From Sphingosinicella sp. BN140058 (GTDB lineage: Bacteria > Pseudomonadota > Alphaproteobacteria > Sphingomonadales > Sphingomonadaceae): a stretch of DNA of 64,000 bases. Below are positions 51,581 through 61,377 of this stretch, in pieces. Both the position numbers and the translations under genes were made by a program. Location: NCBI RefSeq assembly GCF_004135585.1, contig NZ_CP035501.1:3047501-3111500 (forward strand), written 5' to 3'. The notes beneath the pieces were generated by a model that was given only the letters and a program-made list of their open reading frames with translations, had not been told where the DNA came from and ran no database searches. Position 1 is the first letter of the stretch. The number at the start of each line of letters is the position of its first letter.

Positions 51581-52887
51581 CCAGTGCCCATCTCCACGCT
51601 CCGGCGCCGTTGCGAACCCGGGTCCGGATCGTTCCGAGGGAGCGCACCACCCCGGCCCTGGTCGTTCTCGCGATCATCCTGATCCTCGTCCTGCTCGGCC
51701 CGTACATCAACTACAAGCCCGCCCCGTTCACCGGCGAGGGCAACCCCATGCGGCAGCTGATCTTCTTCAGCTGCGCGCTGACCCTCGCCTGGGCGGCGCG
51801 GCCGCTTTCCAAGCCGGATCGACTGTTGGCGATCCCGCTGATCATGATGATCGCGCTCGGCTGGTGCTGGGTCAGCCTAGCCTGGTCTGCGGTGCCGGAC
51901 ATATCGGTACGCCGATTGCTGCTGACGACGATCGTGATGTGGACCATATTCATGATCGCGCGGCAGGCCGGCTACCGCCGATCCCTGGCGATCATGCGGT
52001 TGATCCTGGTCGGCATCCTGATCGCGAATTACGTTGCATCCGTGGGCTTCCCGCAATTCGGCGTGCACCAGGCGGCCGATCTCGCCGATCCGGGAATCGT
52101 CGGGTCGTGGCGCGGCGTGATGCTTCAAAAGAACTTTGCAGGCGCCACCTGCGCGCTCACCATCCTGCTGTTCGTCTTCGACAGCAAGCCGCTCCGGCCA
52201 TGGCTCTGCGCGATCGTCATCGCAGCGACGGCTTACTACCTTTATCGCACGAACTCGAAGACGTCCGGGGGCATCCTCATCTTCTCGATGCTCTGCGGCT
52301 ATATCTATGCCCGCTACAATCCCGCCTACCGGGCCTTGCTGATCCCGTTGCTGAGCGTGATCGGCGTCGGCCTGTTCCTCGCCTCCGAATTCTACTGGGA
52401 TGCGCTGGCGGCGCCCTTCTCCTCCAAGGATGCCTTCACCGGGCGCGTCCAGATCTGGCCGGTCCTGATCGAATATGCCCAGGATCACTGGATGCTGGGC
52501 TCGGGCTATGGCGCTTTCTGGAACATCGGGGGCACCACGCCGATCTACAATTACGCAAGCGGCTGGCTCACCGAGATCACCAGCGGTCACAACGGCTATC
52601 TCGATCTGCTCATCCAGATCGGCTTTCCCGGCATGCTCATCGTCGTGTTCGCGGCCCTGATCTGGCCGCTCGTCAAGTTGCTCAGCAGCCGTACGATTCC
52701 ACGCCAGACGGGCGCGCTTCTGGTCACCCTGCTGCTGTTCTGCGCAGGGCACAATCTGACCGAATCGAGTCTCTTCGACCGCGATCAGATCCTGCAGGTC
52801 TTCCTGATCATCACGCTTGCCTTCATCTGGCGCGAGACCAACGCGGCAACCAGCGAGACGCTTGCGGAGGCCGCCAATGGGCGTTGA
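51577..52887 (+). CDS. O-antigen ligase/Wzy-like protein, tandem paralogue 2
   Basis: A 436-residue paralogue of the preceding gene: LGWCWVSLAWSAVPDISVRR, SWRGVMLQKNFAGATCALTI, TGRVQIWPVLIEYA and TSGHNGYLDLLIQIG align without large gaps. The start codon overlaps the upstream stop (ATGA). Both copies keep the periplasmic His and Arg residues, so both may be active. Confidence 0.87.
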   Translation: MTSAHLHAPAPLRTRVRIVPRERTTPALVVLAIILILVLLGPYINYKPAPFTGEGNPMRQLIFFSCALTLAWAARPLSKPDRLLAIPLIMMIALGWCWVSLAWSAVPDISVRRLLLTTIVMWTIFMIARQAGYRRSLAIMRLILVGILIANYVASVGFPQFGVHQAADLADPGIVGSWRGVMLQKNFAGATCALTILLFVFDSKPLRPWLCAIVIAATAYYLYRTNSKTSGGILIFSMLCGYIYARYNPAYRALLIPLLSVIGVGLFLASEFYWDALAAPFSSKDAFTGRVQIWPVLIEYAQDHWMLGSGYGAFWNIGGTTPIYNYASGWLTEITSGHNGYLDLLIQIGFPGMLIVVFAALIWPLVKLLSSRTIPRQTGALLVTLLLFCAGHNLTESSLFDRDQILQVFLIITLAFIWRETNAATSETLAEAANGR

Positions 52888-54232
52888 GCCGGCCGTCGCC
52901 GAAATGCCGCCGCCGGCAAGGGGCGGCCGCACGCTCGTGTCCGGACTGATGCGCTACGCGGTCGCCGCGGTCGGGCCGATCGCGGGGGCGGGGGCGCAAT
53001 TCGTTCTCTCGCTTCTGCTGCTGCATCTGCTCAGCCCGGCCGCGTTCGGCAGTTTCGCCTTTCTTCTCGTAACCTCGATCTTTTCGGCCGGCCTTTGGGC
53101 GGGGCTGTTCTGCGCGCCGCTGCCCGTTCTCCTCAACCAGGCCGATGAAGCGGTTCGCGATCGTGCCATCCGATCGCTCACGACGCTGTCGACGCTCGGC
53201 TCGATACTCGTCTTCGCCGTGTTCGCGGTCATGGGGCTCGCGCTGCACGTGCCGCTCGGCGGCGCCTTGCTGTTCGGCGTCTATGCCGCGATGTTCGTAT
53301 TGCGCTGGTACGCACGAACCTATGCCTATGCGCACGATCGCGTCGTTCGGGTGACGGTCTCCGACCTCGTCTACAGCGCCATCCTGCTCGGCGGCGTCGG
53401 TGCTCTCGCTGCGGCCGGGATCGCGTCCGTCGAATGGTGCTACGGCATCATGGCCCTGAGCGCCGCGCTCGGATTGCTGCCCTTCGGCCGCACTTACGTC
53501 CGCGCCCTGTTCGCCTTCGATCGCGAGGCTTTCGCCAATTACCGGCCGATCTGGCGCGAACATTCGGGCTGGTCGCTGGCCGGCATCGTCACCACCGAGG
53601 CCACGATCAACGCGCACGTCTACATCGTCACCCTGATTGCCGGGCCCGCCGCATACGCACCGATCGCCGCAACCGCGTTGATGATCCGGCCGATGGGGGT
53701 CGCCCAGAACGCGCTCGGCGATTTCGAGCGGCCGCGGATGGCGCGGCAGATCGGCAGCGCCCGGATCGGCGACGCCGTGCGCAGCGTCCGCTTCTTCCGG
53801 ATGGTGCTGGTCGCCGCCTGGGTCGCGACCTGCACTGCCGCCGTCCTGCTCTTCGTGATCGATCCGCATCTGGTATTCCCGAGGGAATATGACCGGTCGG
53901 TGCTGGCGATCGGCACGGCACTCTGGCTTGCCGTCTCCGGCATCCGCCTCGTGCGCACACCCGAATCCACCTTGTTGCAGGCTGCGGGCGCGTTCCGGCC
54001 GCTGGCCCATGCCAGCATGATCGCGTGCGGGTTTTCGGTGCTGGCGGTGCTTGCGATGCTGTTCGTCGTCGGCCCGCTCTGGTCGATCGTCGGAATCCTG
54101 ATCGGCGAGTTCGTGTTCGCGCTCTGGACATGGCGGGAAGCGCGCCGGTGGCGGAGGAAAGCCGGTTCCGCAGAACCGGTCGAGACAATGGGCGCGCCAG
54201 CGCCCGCGGGGCAAGCGGAGGACGCGGCGTGA
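52877..54232 (+). CDS. Wzx-type polysaccharide flippase
   Basis: A 451-residue protein with twelve to fourteen predicted membrane helices and no large soluble domain (MRYAVAAVGPIAGAGAQFVL, FGSFAFLLVTSIFSAGLW, GWSLAGIVTTEATINAHVYI, AALMIRPMGVAQNALGDFE-like block). This fits the MOP superfamily flippases that turn lipid-linked repeats to the periplasm. GGAGG precedes the ATG, which lies inside the end of the upstream gene. The only flippase candidate in the window. Confidence 0.83.
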   Translation: MGVEPAVAEMPPPARGGRTLVSGLMRYAVAAVGPIAGAGAQFVLSLLLLHLLSPAAFGSFAFLLVTSIFSAGLWAGLFCAPLPVLLNQADEAVRDRAIRSLTTLSTLGSILVFAVFAVMGLALHVPLGGALLFGVYAAMFVLRWYARTYAYAHDRVVRVTVSDLVYSAILLGGVGALAAAGIASVEWCYGIMALSAALGLLPFGRTYVRALFAFDREAFANYRPIWREHSGWSLAGIVTTEATINAHVYIVTLIAGPAAYAPIAATALMIRPMGVAQNALGDFERPRMARQIGSARIGDAVRSVRFFRMVLVAAWVATCTAAVLLFVIDPHLVFPREYDRSVLAIGTALWLAVSGIRLVRTPESTLLQAAGAFRPLAHASMIACGFSVLAVLAMLFVVGPLWSIVGILIGEFVFALWTWREARRWRRKAGSAEPVETMGAPAPAGQAEDAA

Positions 54233-55215
54233 AGGTTACCATTGGCATCAAGGCGCTCAACGAAGAAAAGAGGATCGCCGATGCGCTCGCCAGCGCGGTC
54301 GCCGCAGTGGCGCCGTTCGGCGGCGAAGTGGTCCTGGCCGACAGCGGTTCGACCGACCGCACGATCGAGATCGCGCGGCAGTTCCCGGTCCGCATCGTCC
54401 AGCTTGCCAACCCGGCGGAACGCTGCTGCGGGGCAGGCGCCCAGCTCGCCTTCCAGAGCGCCAAGGGCGAGTATTTCTACCTGCTCGATGGCGACATGGT
54501 GATCGATCCCGGCTTCCTGCCCGCCGGGATCGCCTATCTCGAGGAAAATAAGGACGTCGCTGCAGTCGGCGGCCATGTTCGCGAACGCAACACGCAAGGG
54601 CACGAATTCCAGATCCGCGCGAACACGGTGGCGAACGATCGCAACTGGTCGCCAGGGATCGTCGATCGCCTGGATTGCGGCGGCCTCTACCGGACCAGCG
54701 CCGTTCGCGAAGCCGGTTGGTTCGCGGATCGCAATCTCCATGCGTTCGAGGAGTTCGAGCTCGCGTCGCGCCTGCAGGCGCGGGGATGGAAGCTGGCCAG
54801 GATCGACGTGCCCGCGATCGATCATTTCGGCCACACCGAAGACGGCTATCATCTGCTGCTGCGGCGGATACGCTCCGGCTATTCGGGTGCCCCGGGGGAG
54901 GTGCTTCGCGGAGCGATCGGGCGCAGTCATCTGCCGATCGTCCTGCGCCGGCTCGGCCATGTCAGAAACGGTCTTGCGGTAATGGCCTGGTGGCTGCTGC
55001 TGCTGGTTGCGCTGGTCACCTGGCATCCGTTCGTCTTGCTCGGCCTGATCCTCGTGCCGCTGGCGTTCCTGTCGTGGCGGCGCGGTTCGCCGCGGCTCGG
55101 CCTCTACTCCCTCACCGCCTGGAACGTCAGCGCCGCCGGCCTGCTCGCCGGCTTCTTCCGGCGCCGGACGCCGCCTGATCGTCCGCTCGGGGCGATCGAG
55201 CTGAAGCACGGGTGA
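54229..55215 (+). CDS. GT2 family glycosyltransferase
   Basis: A 328-residue inverting transferase with GT-A fold: VTIGIKALNEEKRIADALAS, EVVLADSGSTDRTIEIA, the metal-binding DGD in YFYLLDGDMVIDPGFLP, and the later acceptor region FEEFELASRL (ED-like). One or two membrane helices near the C terminus (AVMAWWLLLLVALVTW) anchor it. GTG overlaps the flippase stop (GTGA). Confidence 0.9.
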   Translation: MKVTIGIKALNEEKRIADALASAVAAVAPFGGEVVLADSGSTDRTIEIARQFPVRIVQLANPAERCCGAGAQLAFQSAKGEYFYLLDGDMVIDPGFLPAGIAYLEENKDVAAVGGHVRERNTQGHEFQIRANTVANDRNWSPGIVDRLDCGGLYRTSAVREAGWFADRNLHAFEEFELASRLQARGWKLARIDVPAIDHFGHTEDGYHLLLRRIRSGYSGAPGEVLRGAIGRSHLPIVLRRLGHVRNGLAVMAWWLLLLVALVTWHPFVLLGLILVPLAFLSWRRGSPRLGLYSLTAWNVSAAGLLAGFFRRRTPPDRPLGAIELKHG

Positions 55216-57209
55216 TGGCGACGGCGTACAGCCAGCTCGATCCTGTCGCGCCGGAGGCGCAGGCGCCACGGCCCGACCGCACCCATAGCCCGTCGCGCGG
55301 GCTTCGCATCGACATCCAGCTGCTCCGTGCGCTGGCGATCATCCTGGTGCTGCTGCATCACGCTCACGTGCCGTACGTGCCGGGCGGTTTCCTGGGCGTG
55401 GATATCTTCTTCGTCGTCTCGGGCTATCTGATGACCGGAATCATCGCCCGCGAACTCGACGAAGGCCGGTTCAGCTTCCGGAACTTCTATGCGCGGCGGA
55501 TCCGCCGCCTGCTCCCCGCCGCCTATGCCACGCTCGCCGTCACGGCTTTGCTCGCGCCCTTCCTGCTCGATCATTGGGAATATCGCGATTTTCTCGCGCA
55601 GCTCGCCGGCAGCTTCACCTTCGTGGTCAATCTGGTGCTGTGGAAGCAGTCCGATTACTTCAACAGCGGCGCCGCGCTCAAGCCGCTCCTCCATATGTGG
55701 TCGCTGTCGCTCGAGGAACAATATTACCTGGTCCTGCCGCTGCTGCTCTTCTGCTTTCCGAAGCGTTTTCGGCTTCCACTGACCGCAGCCGCGACGCTGA
55801 TCAGCATCGCCGCCTGCGCATGGCTGCTGCAGCGGGTTCCTTCCGCCACTTTCTATTTCCTGCCGACCCGATTCTGGGAACTGGGGATCGGCTCGGTGCT
55901 CGCCCTGCTGATCCGAAAGGAATGGGTGAGGCCGGCGGCCTTGCCGATCCCGCGACTGGCGGCGGCGGCCATTCTCATCCTCGTCCCGTTGCTGGTCGAC
56001 GAACGCGGCCACCCCGGTCTGCCTGCGCTCGTCATATGCCTTGCGACGGCGCTGCTGCTCGTCCCCGGCCTGGATCTCAAGGCTTCCCGACCATTGGCGC
56101 CGCTGGTGGCGATCGGCGATCGCTCCTATTCGCTCTACCTGGTGCACTGGCCGGTCTATGCGTTCGTCAACAACATCTTCATCACCCGCGTGCCGCTCTG
56201 GCTCAACATTCTGCTTCTGGTCCCCGTCCTGATCTGGATGGAGCTGCAATACCGGCTTGCGGAGCAACCGTATCGCGCGATGCGACTGGACGCCCGCCGG
56301 ATCGGCCTACTCGTGTTGATCCCGCTGATCGTCGTCGGTGGATCGGCGCTCGCCCTGCGCGCCGGTGGCCAGCCCGACCCCGCGCTGCACATCGGCAATA
56401 CCGGCATCGGCGCCGGCTGCGATTTCAAGAATGCCTATGCGCCGCGGGCCGATTGCCGGACCGCGGATCGACCCACCACCCTGTTGTGGGGCGACAGCTT
56501 CGCGATGCATCTTGGCCCCGGGCTGGCGGTCAGCAGTCCCGGCGGCGTCGAGCAGGCGACGCGGACTTCGTGTGGCCCATTTCTGGGCCTGGCGCCGGTG
56601 AACGGCGCTCAGCAGACCCCGGATTGGGCGCGGCGCTGCATCGCCTTCAACGATTCGGTGCTCGCCGCGCTTGCGCGTTCGCCGCAGATCGACACGGTCA
56701 TCCTGTCGAGCGCACTCGCGCAATATGTGCCTGGGCAGGAGCCGGGCTGGCACGCGCTCGTGCGGCGCGGCGACGCTCTCACCGAGCAGCCGCAATCGCT
56801 GGATCAAGTTCACGCAGCGCTGACCCGTACGGTCGCCGCGATCCGGCGATCGGGCAAGAAGGTCGTGCTGATTGCACCGCCGCCATCGGCCGGCTTCGAC
56901 ATGGCGCGCTGTCAGGCACGCGAGGCGGCCGGGCTGCCGGTCGTAGCGCCGGAGGGGCGCTGCGACTTCTCGCTTGACGCCTATAGTGCATTTCGGCGCC
57001 CGATCAACGCGTTCCTTGCCGAGGTAACCCGTCGCAAGACGCTGCCGATCCTGTCGTTCGAAGAAACGCTCTGCGGCTCCGGCACCTGTCGGATCAGCGC
57101 CGGCGGCAAGCCGATCTACCGCGATCTGGCGCACCTGAGCATCGTCGGCTCTCGTGCGCTGGGACACGAGATGCGGATGGGCGAGACCGCACGCGCAATG
57201 GCGCGCTGA
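55215..57209 (+). CDS. Acyltransferase 3 with C-terminal SGNH domain (OafA-like)
   Basis: A 664-residue protein. Residues about 30-370 are the membrane acyltransferase domain (DIQLLRALAIILVLLHHAHV, GVDIFFVVSGYLMTGIIARE, MWSLSLEEQYYLVLPL). Residues about 410-660 are an SGNH-type domain with TTLLWGDSFAMHLGPG (nucleophile Ser) and the C-terminal D-x-x-H in YRDLAHLSIVG. The pair transfers acyl groups to periplasmic sugar units. ATG overlaps the GT2 stop by one base. Last gene of the seven-gene transcript. Confidence 0.9.
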   Translation: MATAYSQLDPVAPEAQAPRPDRTHSPSRGLRIDIQLLRALAIILVLLHHAHVPYVPGGFLGVDIFFVVSGYLMTGIIARELDEGRFSFRNFYARRIRRLLPAAYATLAVTALLAPFLLDHWEYRDFLAQLAGSFTFVVNLVLWKQSDYFNSGAALKPLLHMWSLSLEEQYYLVLPLLLFCFPKRFRLPLTAAATLISIAACAWLLQRVPSATFYFLPTRFWELGIGSVLALLIRKEWVRPAALPIPRLAAAAILILVPLLVDERGHPGLPALVICLATALLLVPGLDLKASRPLAPLVAIGDRSYSLYLVHWPVYAFVNNIFITRVPLWLNILLLVPVLIWMELQYRLAEQPYRAMRLDARRIGLLVLIPLIVVGGSALALRAGGQPDPALHIGNTGIGAGCDFKNAYAPRADCRTADRPTTLLWGDSFAMHLGPGLAVSSPGGVEQATRTSCGPFLGLAPVNGAQQTPDWARRCIAFNDSVLAALARSPQIDTVILSSALAQYVPGQEPGWHALVRRGDALTEQPQSLDQVHAALTRTVAAIRRSGKKVVLIAPPPSAGFDMARCQAREAAGLPVVAPEGRCDFSLDAYSAFRRPINAFLAEVTRRKTLPILSFEETLCGSGTCRISAGGKPIYRDLAHLSIVGSRALGHEMRMGETARAMAR

Positions 57210-57221
57210 TCTTGCTGCACG

Positions 57222-57806
57222 TCAGGGGGATGGAGCCGTCAGAATGACTCGGTTGGTGACGTCCGGCACGCAATCCTGCTTGACGATGGTGCCGGGATTG
57301 CCTGCCACGATCGAGGCCGGCGGCACGTCGGCCGTCACCACTGCGCCCGCCAGGATGCGGCTGCCGGCGCCGACCGTGACTGCGCCGACGACCACCGCGT
57401 GCGGACCGATCCAGACGTCGTCCTCGATCACCGGGTAAAACGTCTCGCGGCTGCCGTCACGGGCGATGCGGTCTCCCTGTCCGATCGTGGCGCCGTGGAA
57501 CAGGGTGACGTTGCGCCCGATCCGGGCATGCTGGTTGACGACGATCCCCCAACCATGCGCGATCGCGAAGCCATGGCCGATCGCGGTGCGGAGCGGCAGA
57601 TCGATGGCGGCACCATGGCAGGCGAGGCGGTGTGCGATGGCAGCAATCGGCGCCAGCGGACGCCCCCAGCTTCGCCGACGCAGCGCCTGGTAGGCGCGCA
57701 AGGTGGCGATCGGACGGAAGGTGCGGCTCTTGATCATCAGCTTGATCAGCTGACCCCACCCGCCCCGTGCCGTCGCCCGGAAGATGTCGGCGTCGAGCGG
57801 GCTCAT
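57222..57806 (-). CDS. Serine-acetyltransferase-like hexapeptide acyltransferase
   Basis: A 194-residue cytoplasmic protein whose C-terminal 110 residues are hexapeptide repeats forming a left-handed beta-helix (AIGHGFAIAHGWGIVVNQHA, RIGRNVTLFHGATIGQG, IEDDVWIGPHAVVVGAVTVG, AGAVVTADVPPASIVAGNPG). The H-G-W/H-G-A histidines are the acetyl-CoA site of the CysE-like group. In EPS loci such proteins acetylate sugars, so serine is not necessarily the substrate. ATG overlaps the upstream acyltransferase stop, with GGAGGACC as ribosome site. Confidence 0.82.
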   Translation of the reverse strand: MSPLDADIFRATARGGWGQLIKLMIKSRTFRPIATLRAYQALRRRSWGRPLAPIAAIAHRLACHGAAIDLPLRTAIGHGFAIAHGWGIVVNQHARIGRNVTLFHGATIGQGDRIARDGSRETFYPVIEDDVWIGPHAVVVGAVTVGAGSRILAGAVVTADVPPASIVAGNPGTIVKQDCVPDVTNRVILTAPSP

Positions 57807-59770
57807 CGACCGGTCCTCCCTGCCAATGCGGCTTCGATGTCGGGGGCGATCAGTCCGACGGCAAGGCGCGATCCCGGTTCCGACAGATGACCATAGTCGA
57901 ATTGCAGCGGGATACCGGGCGAGGCCCAGGTCCGGCAGGTTCCCCCAGGACACAGCTTCTGTCGCAGCGACAGATAGGTGACGTGCGGCTCAGCGCTCAG
58001 CCGGGCCAGCGCGGCGTCCGCTGCGGCGGCGTTCGGGTCGGCGAACCGCCGGACGAGATCGGGATCTCCGGCACGGTCCGCCGAGACGAGCAGACGCGGG
58101 AGGGCGATGTCATATTGCGGCACCGGTCCTGCCAGCAGGATCTTGGTGCCCGCGAGCCGCGGGTCGCGGAGTGTCTCGGTCAGCAGAGGAACGTCGTCCA
58201 GCTGCCAGCGTCCGGCGAGCAGAACCGCCGTGGGCCGATGTTCGGGCACCCAGCGGCCGAGAATGTCGCGGAAGAAGCGCTCGCAGACCTTGCCGCCTTC
58301 GCCCGGGTAGAGCATCGGCCGGCACCCGACCAGGGTTGCCTGGACCACGTCGTAGCGGTCCCGGAGCTGGGCAACGCCCGGCCAGAGATGGGCGGCATGG
58401 CTGTCGCCGACCAGCAGCAGCACCGGCTTCGTGCCGCTGGTCTTCAGGCAGGTCGCGGCGTCGAACGTGTCGCGATAGTTGGAGATGAAACAGCTGCCGC
58501 GACGATAGCTGGCTTCCTGGTCCAGGTCGGCGAAACGGGCCACGGCGGCCTGGACAGGGGTGAAGCGTTGCGTCAACCCGCCGGAGGCGATCAGCGCGCC
58601 GCCGAGGGCGATGGTCACGGCCATGGCGCCAAGGGCGGTCGACAGGATGGCGCGCGTGGTCCAGCGCGCACCCTGAACCCGAAACGGTGTCTCCACATAT
58701 TTCCAGGAGAGGATGGCGAGCAGGATGGACGCTGCGACTTCAAGCCCCATCACCATCGGACCGGCGGCCTGGAAAAGCCAGATCTTGCTGAACACGATCA
58801 CGGGCCAGTGCCAGAGGTATAGGGAATAGGAGATTCGGCCGATGAACACCACCGGCGGCAGCGACATCAATTGCGACACGATGGTATTCTGCGCGCCCGT
58901 GTAGATCAGCAGAGCCGCGCCGATGCACGGGACGAGGGCGGTGAGGCCGGGGAACGGAGTCTGCGCGCTGTATTTCCATACGCAGAGCAGAATGCCGATC
59001 AGCCCGGCGGCACCGAGGAGTTCGTTGACCCACCGGCGCTTGGGCGCGGTCGTGATCAGCGCAAGGCCACCTCCGAGCGCCAATTCCCAGGCACGGCTTG
59101 GCAGGAGGTAGAAGGCCGCCGAAGGGTTCCAGGCCATCGTCGCTACGGCGGCGGCAAGGCTGACGAGCCCGACGGCGAGGATGACGGCTTTCAGGCGGGC
59201 AGGTCTGGCGACGCCGATCGCTGCCAGCAGCAACGGCCAGAGGATGTAGAATTGCTCCTCGATCGCAAGCGACCAGGTGTGGAGCAGCGGCTTGACGTGA
59301 CTTTCGGCGTCGAAATAGCCGCTTTCGGAGAAGAACAGGATGTTCGATCCGAACAGCGTGGTGGCCATCAGCGAATGTGCGTAGCGGATCAACTCGTTGG
59401 GCAGCATCGCCATACAGGCGATCGCGGTGGTCACGCCGAGCACCAGGAACAGGGCAGGGAAGATGCGCAGCACCCGGCGCCGGTAGAAATCGGCGATCGA
59501 ATAGCGGCCGAGCGCAAGATCGCGGACGAGGATGCCGGTGATAAGATAGCCCGAGATCACGAAGAAGATGTCGACCCCGACATAGCCCCCCCCGAACCCG
59601 CGCATGCCGATATGGTTGAACACGACGGGTAGCACCGCCAGCGTTCGCAAGCCGTCGATGTCGGCGCGATAGGCGTGGGCCGTAGCGGAGGGCGCCGCAC
59701 GGGGCTCGCGCTCGATCGCCGCCGCGGGATCGTGCCCGAAGGACCGAGGAAACGCGAACTCCTTCGTCAT
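57803..59770 (-). CDS. Acyltransferase 3 with C-terminal SGNH domain (OafA-like)
   Basis: A 655-residue protein with the same two-domain plan as the gene at 55215: membrane part (ADIDGLRTLAVLPVVFNHIG, GVDIFFVISGYLITGILVRD, HTWSLAIEEQFYILWPL) and SGNH part (LLLVGDSHAAHLWPGVAQL, then FDYGHLSEPGSRLAVG with D-x-x-H). The two are homologous but clearly diverged, so probably different acyl groups or positions. GGAGATGA precedes ATG at 59770. Coupled to the hexapeptide gene downstream. Confidence 0.9.
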   Translation of the reverse strand: MTKEFAFPRSFGHDPAAAIEREPRAAPSATAHAYRADIDGLRTLAVLPVVFNHIGMRGFGGGYVGVDIFFVISGYLITGILVRDLALGRYSIADFYRRRVLRIFPALFLVLGVTTAIACMAMLPNELIRYAHSLMATTLFGSNILFFSESGYFDAESHVKPLLHTWSLAIEEQFYILWPLLLAAIGVARPARLKAVILAVGLVSLAAAVATMAWNPSAAFYLLPSRAWELALGGGLALITTAPKRRWVNELLGAAGLIGILLCVWKYSAQTPFPGLTALVPCIGAALLIYTGAQNTIVSQLMSLPPVVFIGRISYSLYLWHWPVIVFSKIWLFQAAGPMVMGLEVAASILLAILSWKYVETPFRVQGARWTTRAILSTALGAMAVTIALGGALIASGGLTQRFTPVQAAVARFADLDQEASYRRGSCFISNYRDTFDAATCLKTSGTKPVLLLVGDSHAAHLWPGVAQLRDRYDVVQATLVGCRPMLYPGEGGKVCERFFRDILGRWVPEHRPTAVLLAGRWQLDDVPLLTETLRDPRLAGTKILLAGPVPQYDIALPRLLVSADRAGDPDLVRRFADPNAAAADAALARLSAEPHVTYLSLRQKLCPGGTCRTWASPGIPLQFDYGHLSEPGSRLAVGLIAPDIEAALAGRTGR

Positions 59771-59969
59771 CAACTCATCTCCGTTGCCACACCGGCGCAA
59801 CTCTGCCGGCAGGCAGGTCCTTGGCGGTGCACAGGGCCGTGATGCACTGCATCTGCTGCGGTGCACCATTTAGAGAGCCGTCGGCGCGAAAAGCAACCAC
59901 GTTGCGCCACGATGGACCATTCTGTGGCGGGGCGGCATCTCTGCGCCTCAGACGGCCGGCCGACGGGTG

Positions 59970-61334
59970 TCAGCCTTCGCCCCGGAAACCCGGCGGCATG
60001 CACTGTTTCTTGTCCGGCCGCGGCAACGTCTCGCAATTCCAGAGAGCGATCTCGCGCGCCCGCGAACGGTCGACGAAATAATAGAAATCAGGCTGCCTGT
60101 CGGGCCAGCTCGTCCGGCCGAGCCCGTTCGAGAGCACTCGCCCCGGCGTGCCCGTAAAGCCGACCACGGTGCAGCCTTTCGGGGCCTGCTTGCACATTTC
60201 GAGCCCCACCAGCGCCAGGGTGCCGGCAAATTGATCCGGTTTGATCTGCAGCACGAACAGGTTTTCGGCGGCATCAGCGGCGCGCAACTGATTGCCCCTC
60301 AGCATCGCCTCGGGCACGGCGACGCTCGGCGGCGGCGCCGTTGGGGGCTCCGGCTCGATCGAAACCGGCGGCAGATCGAGCGCGACTTCCGGCACTTCGG
60401 TCTCGGAACCCGGACGATGCGCCGGCGACAACGTCGCGAGCATCGGGGTGATCGGTTCGCTCCCCTGGTGCGTGCCCCGGAAAGCACCGGGTTTGCCGGT
60501 GGCACCCCGCCAGCGGAAGAAGAGGTGGGTGTTGACCGCGGCCACCTTGTCGACGCTCGAGCTCCAGTTCGGCACCACCCAGTCGGTGTGGAAGTGCGTT
60601 GCCCAGCCGACCGGCGCATAGACGCTGCCCGCCAACGCGCTTCGCGCCATGGCACGCGCTCGCTCCCAGGCTGCCGCCGAAGGAATCCGACGGCGAAGCG
60701 AACCGTCGCAGGTGAAGGAGAATTGGCAACCTGTGGAGCGGTTGGATCCCTGATACACGACGCCGCAAACGGACTTCGGAAAGGCCGGGTGGCGAAGGCG
60801 ATTGAGCACGACCTGAACCACCGGCGCCTGGTCCAGGGCTCGGTCGCCCGCTTCGTACCAGGCTGCCGAGGCGAGGCAGTCCACGGCCCGCGCCTGATCG
60901 GCGGCCGGAAGGGCCAGCCGGAACGGCGCAGCGGCCGGCACCGGATCCTTGGTGAACGGCACTTTGGCGTTGATCGCCTGCGCCGTCTCGGCCGGCACGT
61001 CGAGATATTCGACCGGCTCGACGGGCGGAACAGGGATCGTCGGCGGCTTTTCGCCGTCCTTGTCGGTGCGAATGCCGACGGAGCGGGCAAGGCCGGCAAG
61101 GACCTGGCTGTCCTCGTCGAGTGCAAGATAGGCGACCGCACCACCGGCTGCGAGCAGACCGAGGAAGAGCACGAGCAGTATCGCAAGCAGCGGCGACGGC
61201 GGCGGCCTTACCTCGGCACGCGGATCGAAATGCGGCGGCAATCCACCTGAAGTCGCGCCCTCCAGCGCGAATTCCGCTCCGGCGGACTCCACCGCCAAGT
61301 GCGACTCGGCGCTGGAAAGGTGATCGGGTGACAC
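59970..61334 (-). CDS. SleB-type cell wall hydrolase with N-terminal membrane anchor
   Basis: A 454-residue protein with a cytoplasmic N terminus, one membrane helix (LLAILLVLFLGLLAAGGAVA) and a periplasmic hydrolase_2 (SleB) domain at about 150-300. The domain shows DCLASAAWYEAGDRALDQAP with the catalytic-type Glu, VVLNRLRHPAFPKSVCGVVY, STGCQFSFTCDG and WATHFHTDWVVPNW. A proline-rich spacer leads to a C-terminal domain of unknown role (ending with Trp/Cys-rich FYYFVDRSRAREIALWNC). It should cleave peptidoglycan, perhaps opening the wall for export machinery. The start is GTG with a weak ribosome site. Confidence 0.82.
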   Translation of the reverse strand: MSPDHLSSAESHLAVESAGAEFALEGATSGGLPPHFDPRAEVRPPPSPLLAILLVLFLGLLAAGGAVAYLALDEDSQVLAGLARSVGIRTDKDGEKPPTIPVPPVEPVEYLDVPAETAQAINAKVPFTKDPVPAAAPFRLALPAADQARAVDCLASAAWYEAGDRALDQAPVVQVVLNRLRHPAFPKSVCGVVYQGSNRSTGCQFSFTCDGSLRRRIPSAAAWERARAMARSALAGSVYAPVGWATHFHTDWVVPNWSSSVDKVAAVNTHLFFRWRGATGKPGAFRGTHQGSEPITPMLATLSPAHRPGSETEVPEVALDLPPVSIEPEPPTAPPPSVAVPEAMLRGNQLRAADAAENLFVLQIKPDQFAGTLALVGLEMCKQAPKGCTVVGFTGTPGRVLSNGLGRTSWPDRQPDFYYFVDRSRAREIALWNCETLPRPDKKQCMPPGFRGEG

Positions 61335-61377
61335 GGCCGCTGCATATCAAACGCAGCGCGGCGAACAAGGAGTCTTG

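Noticed and set aside
57210..57221. Search for a terminator between the convergent 55215 and 57222 genes
   Set aside because: The 12-base gap has no hairpin; any terminator would have to lie inside a coding region and none was convincing.
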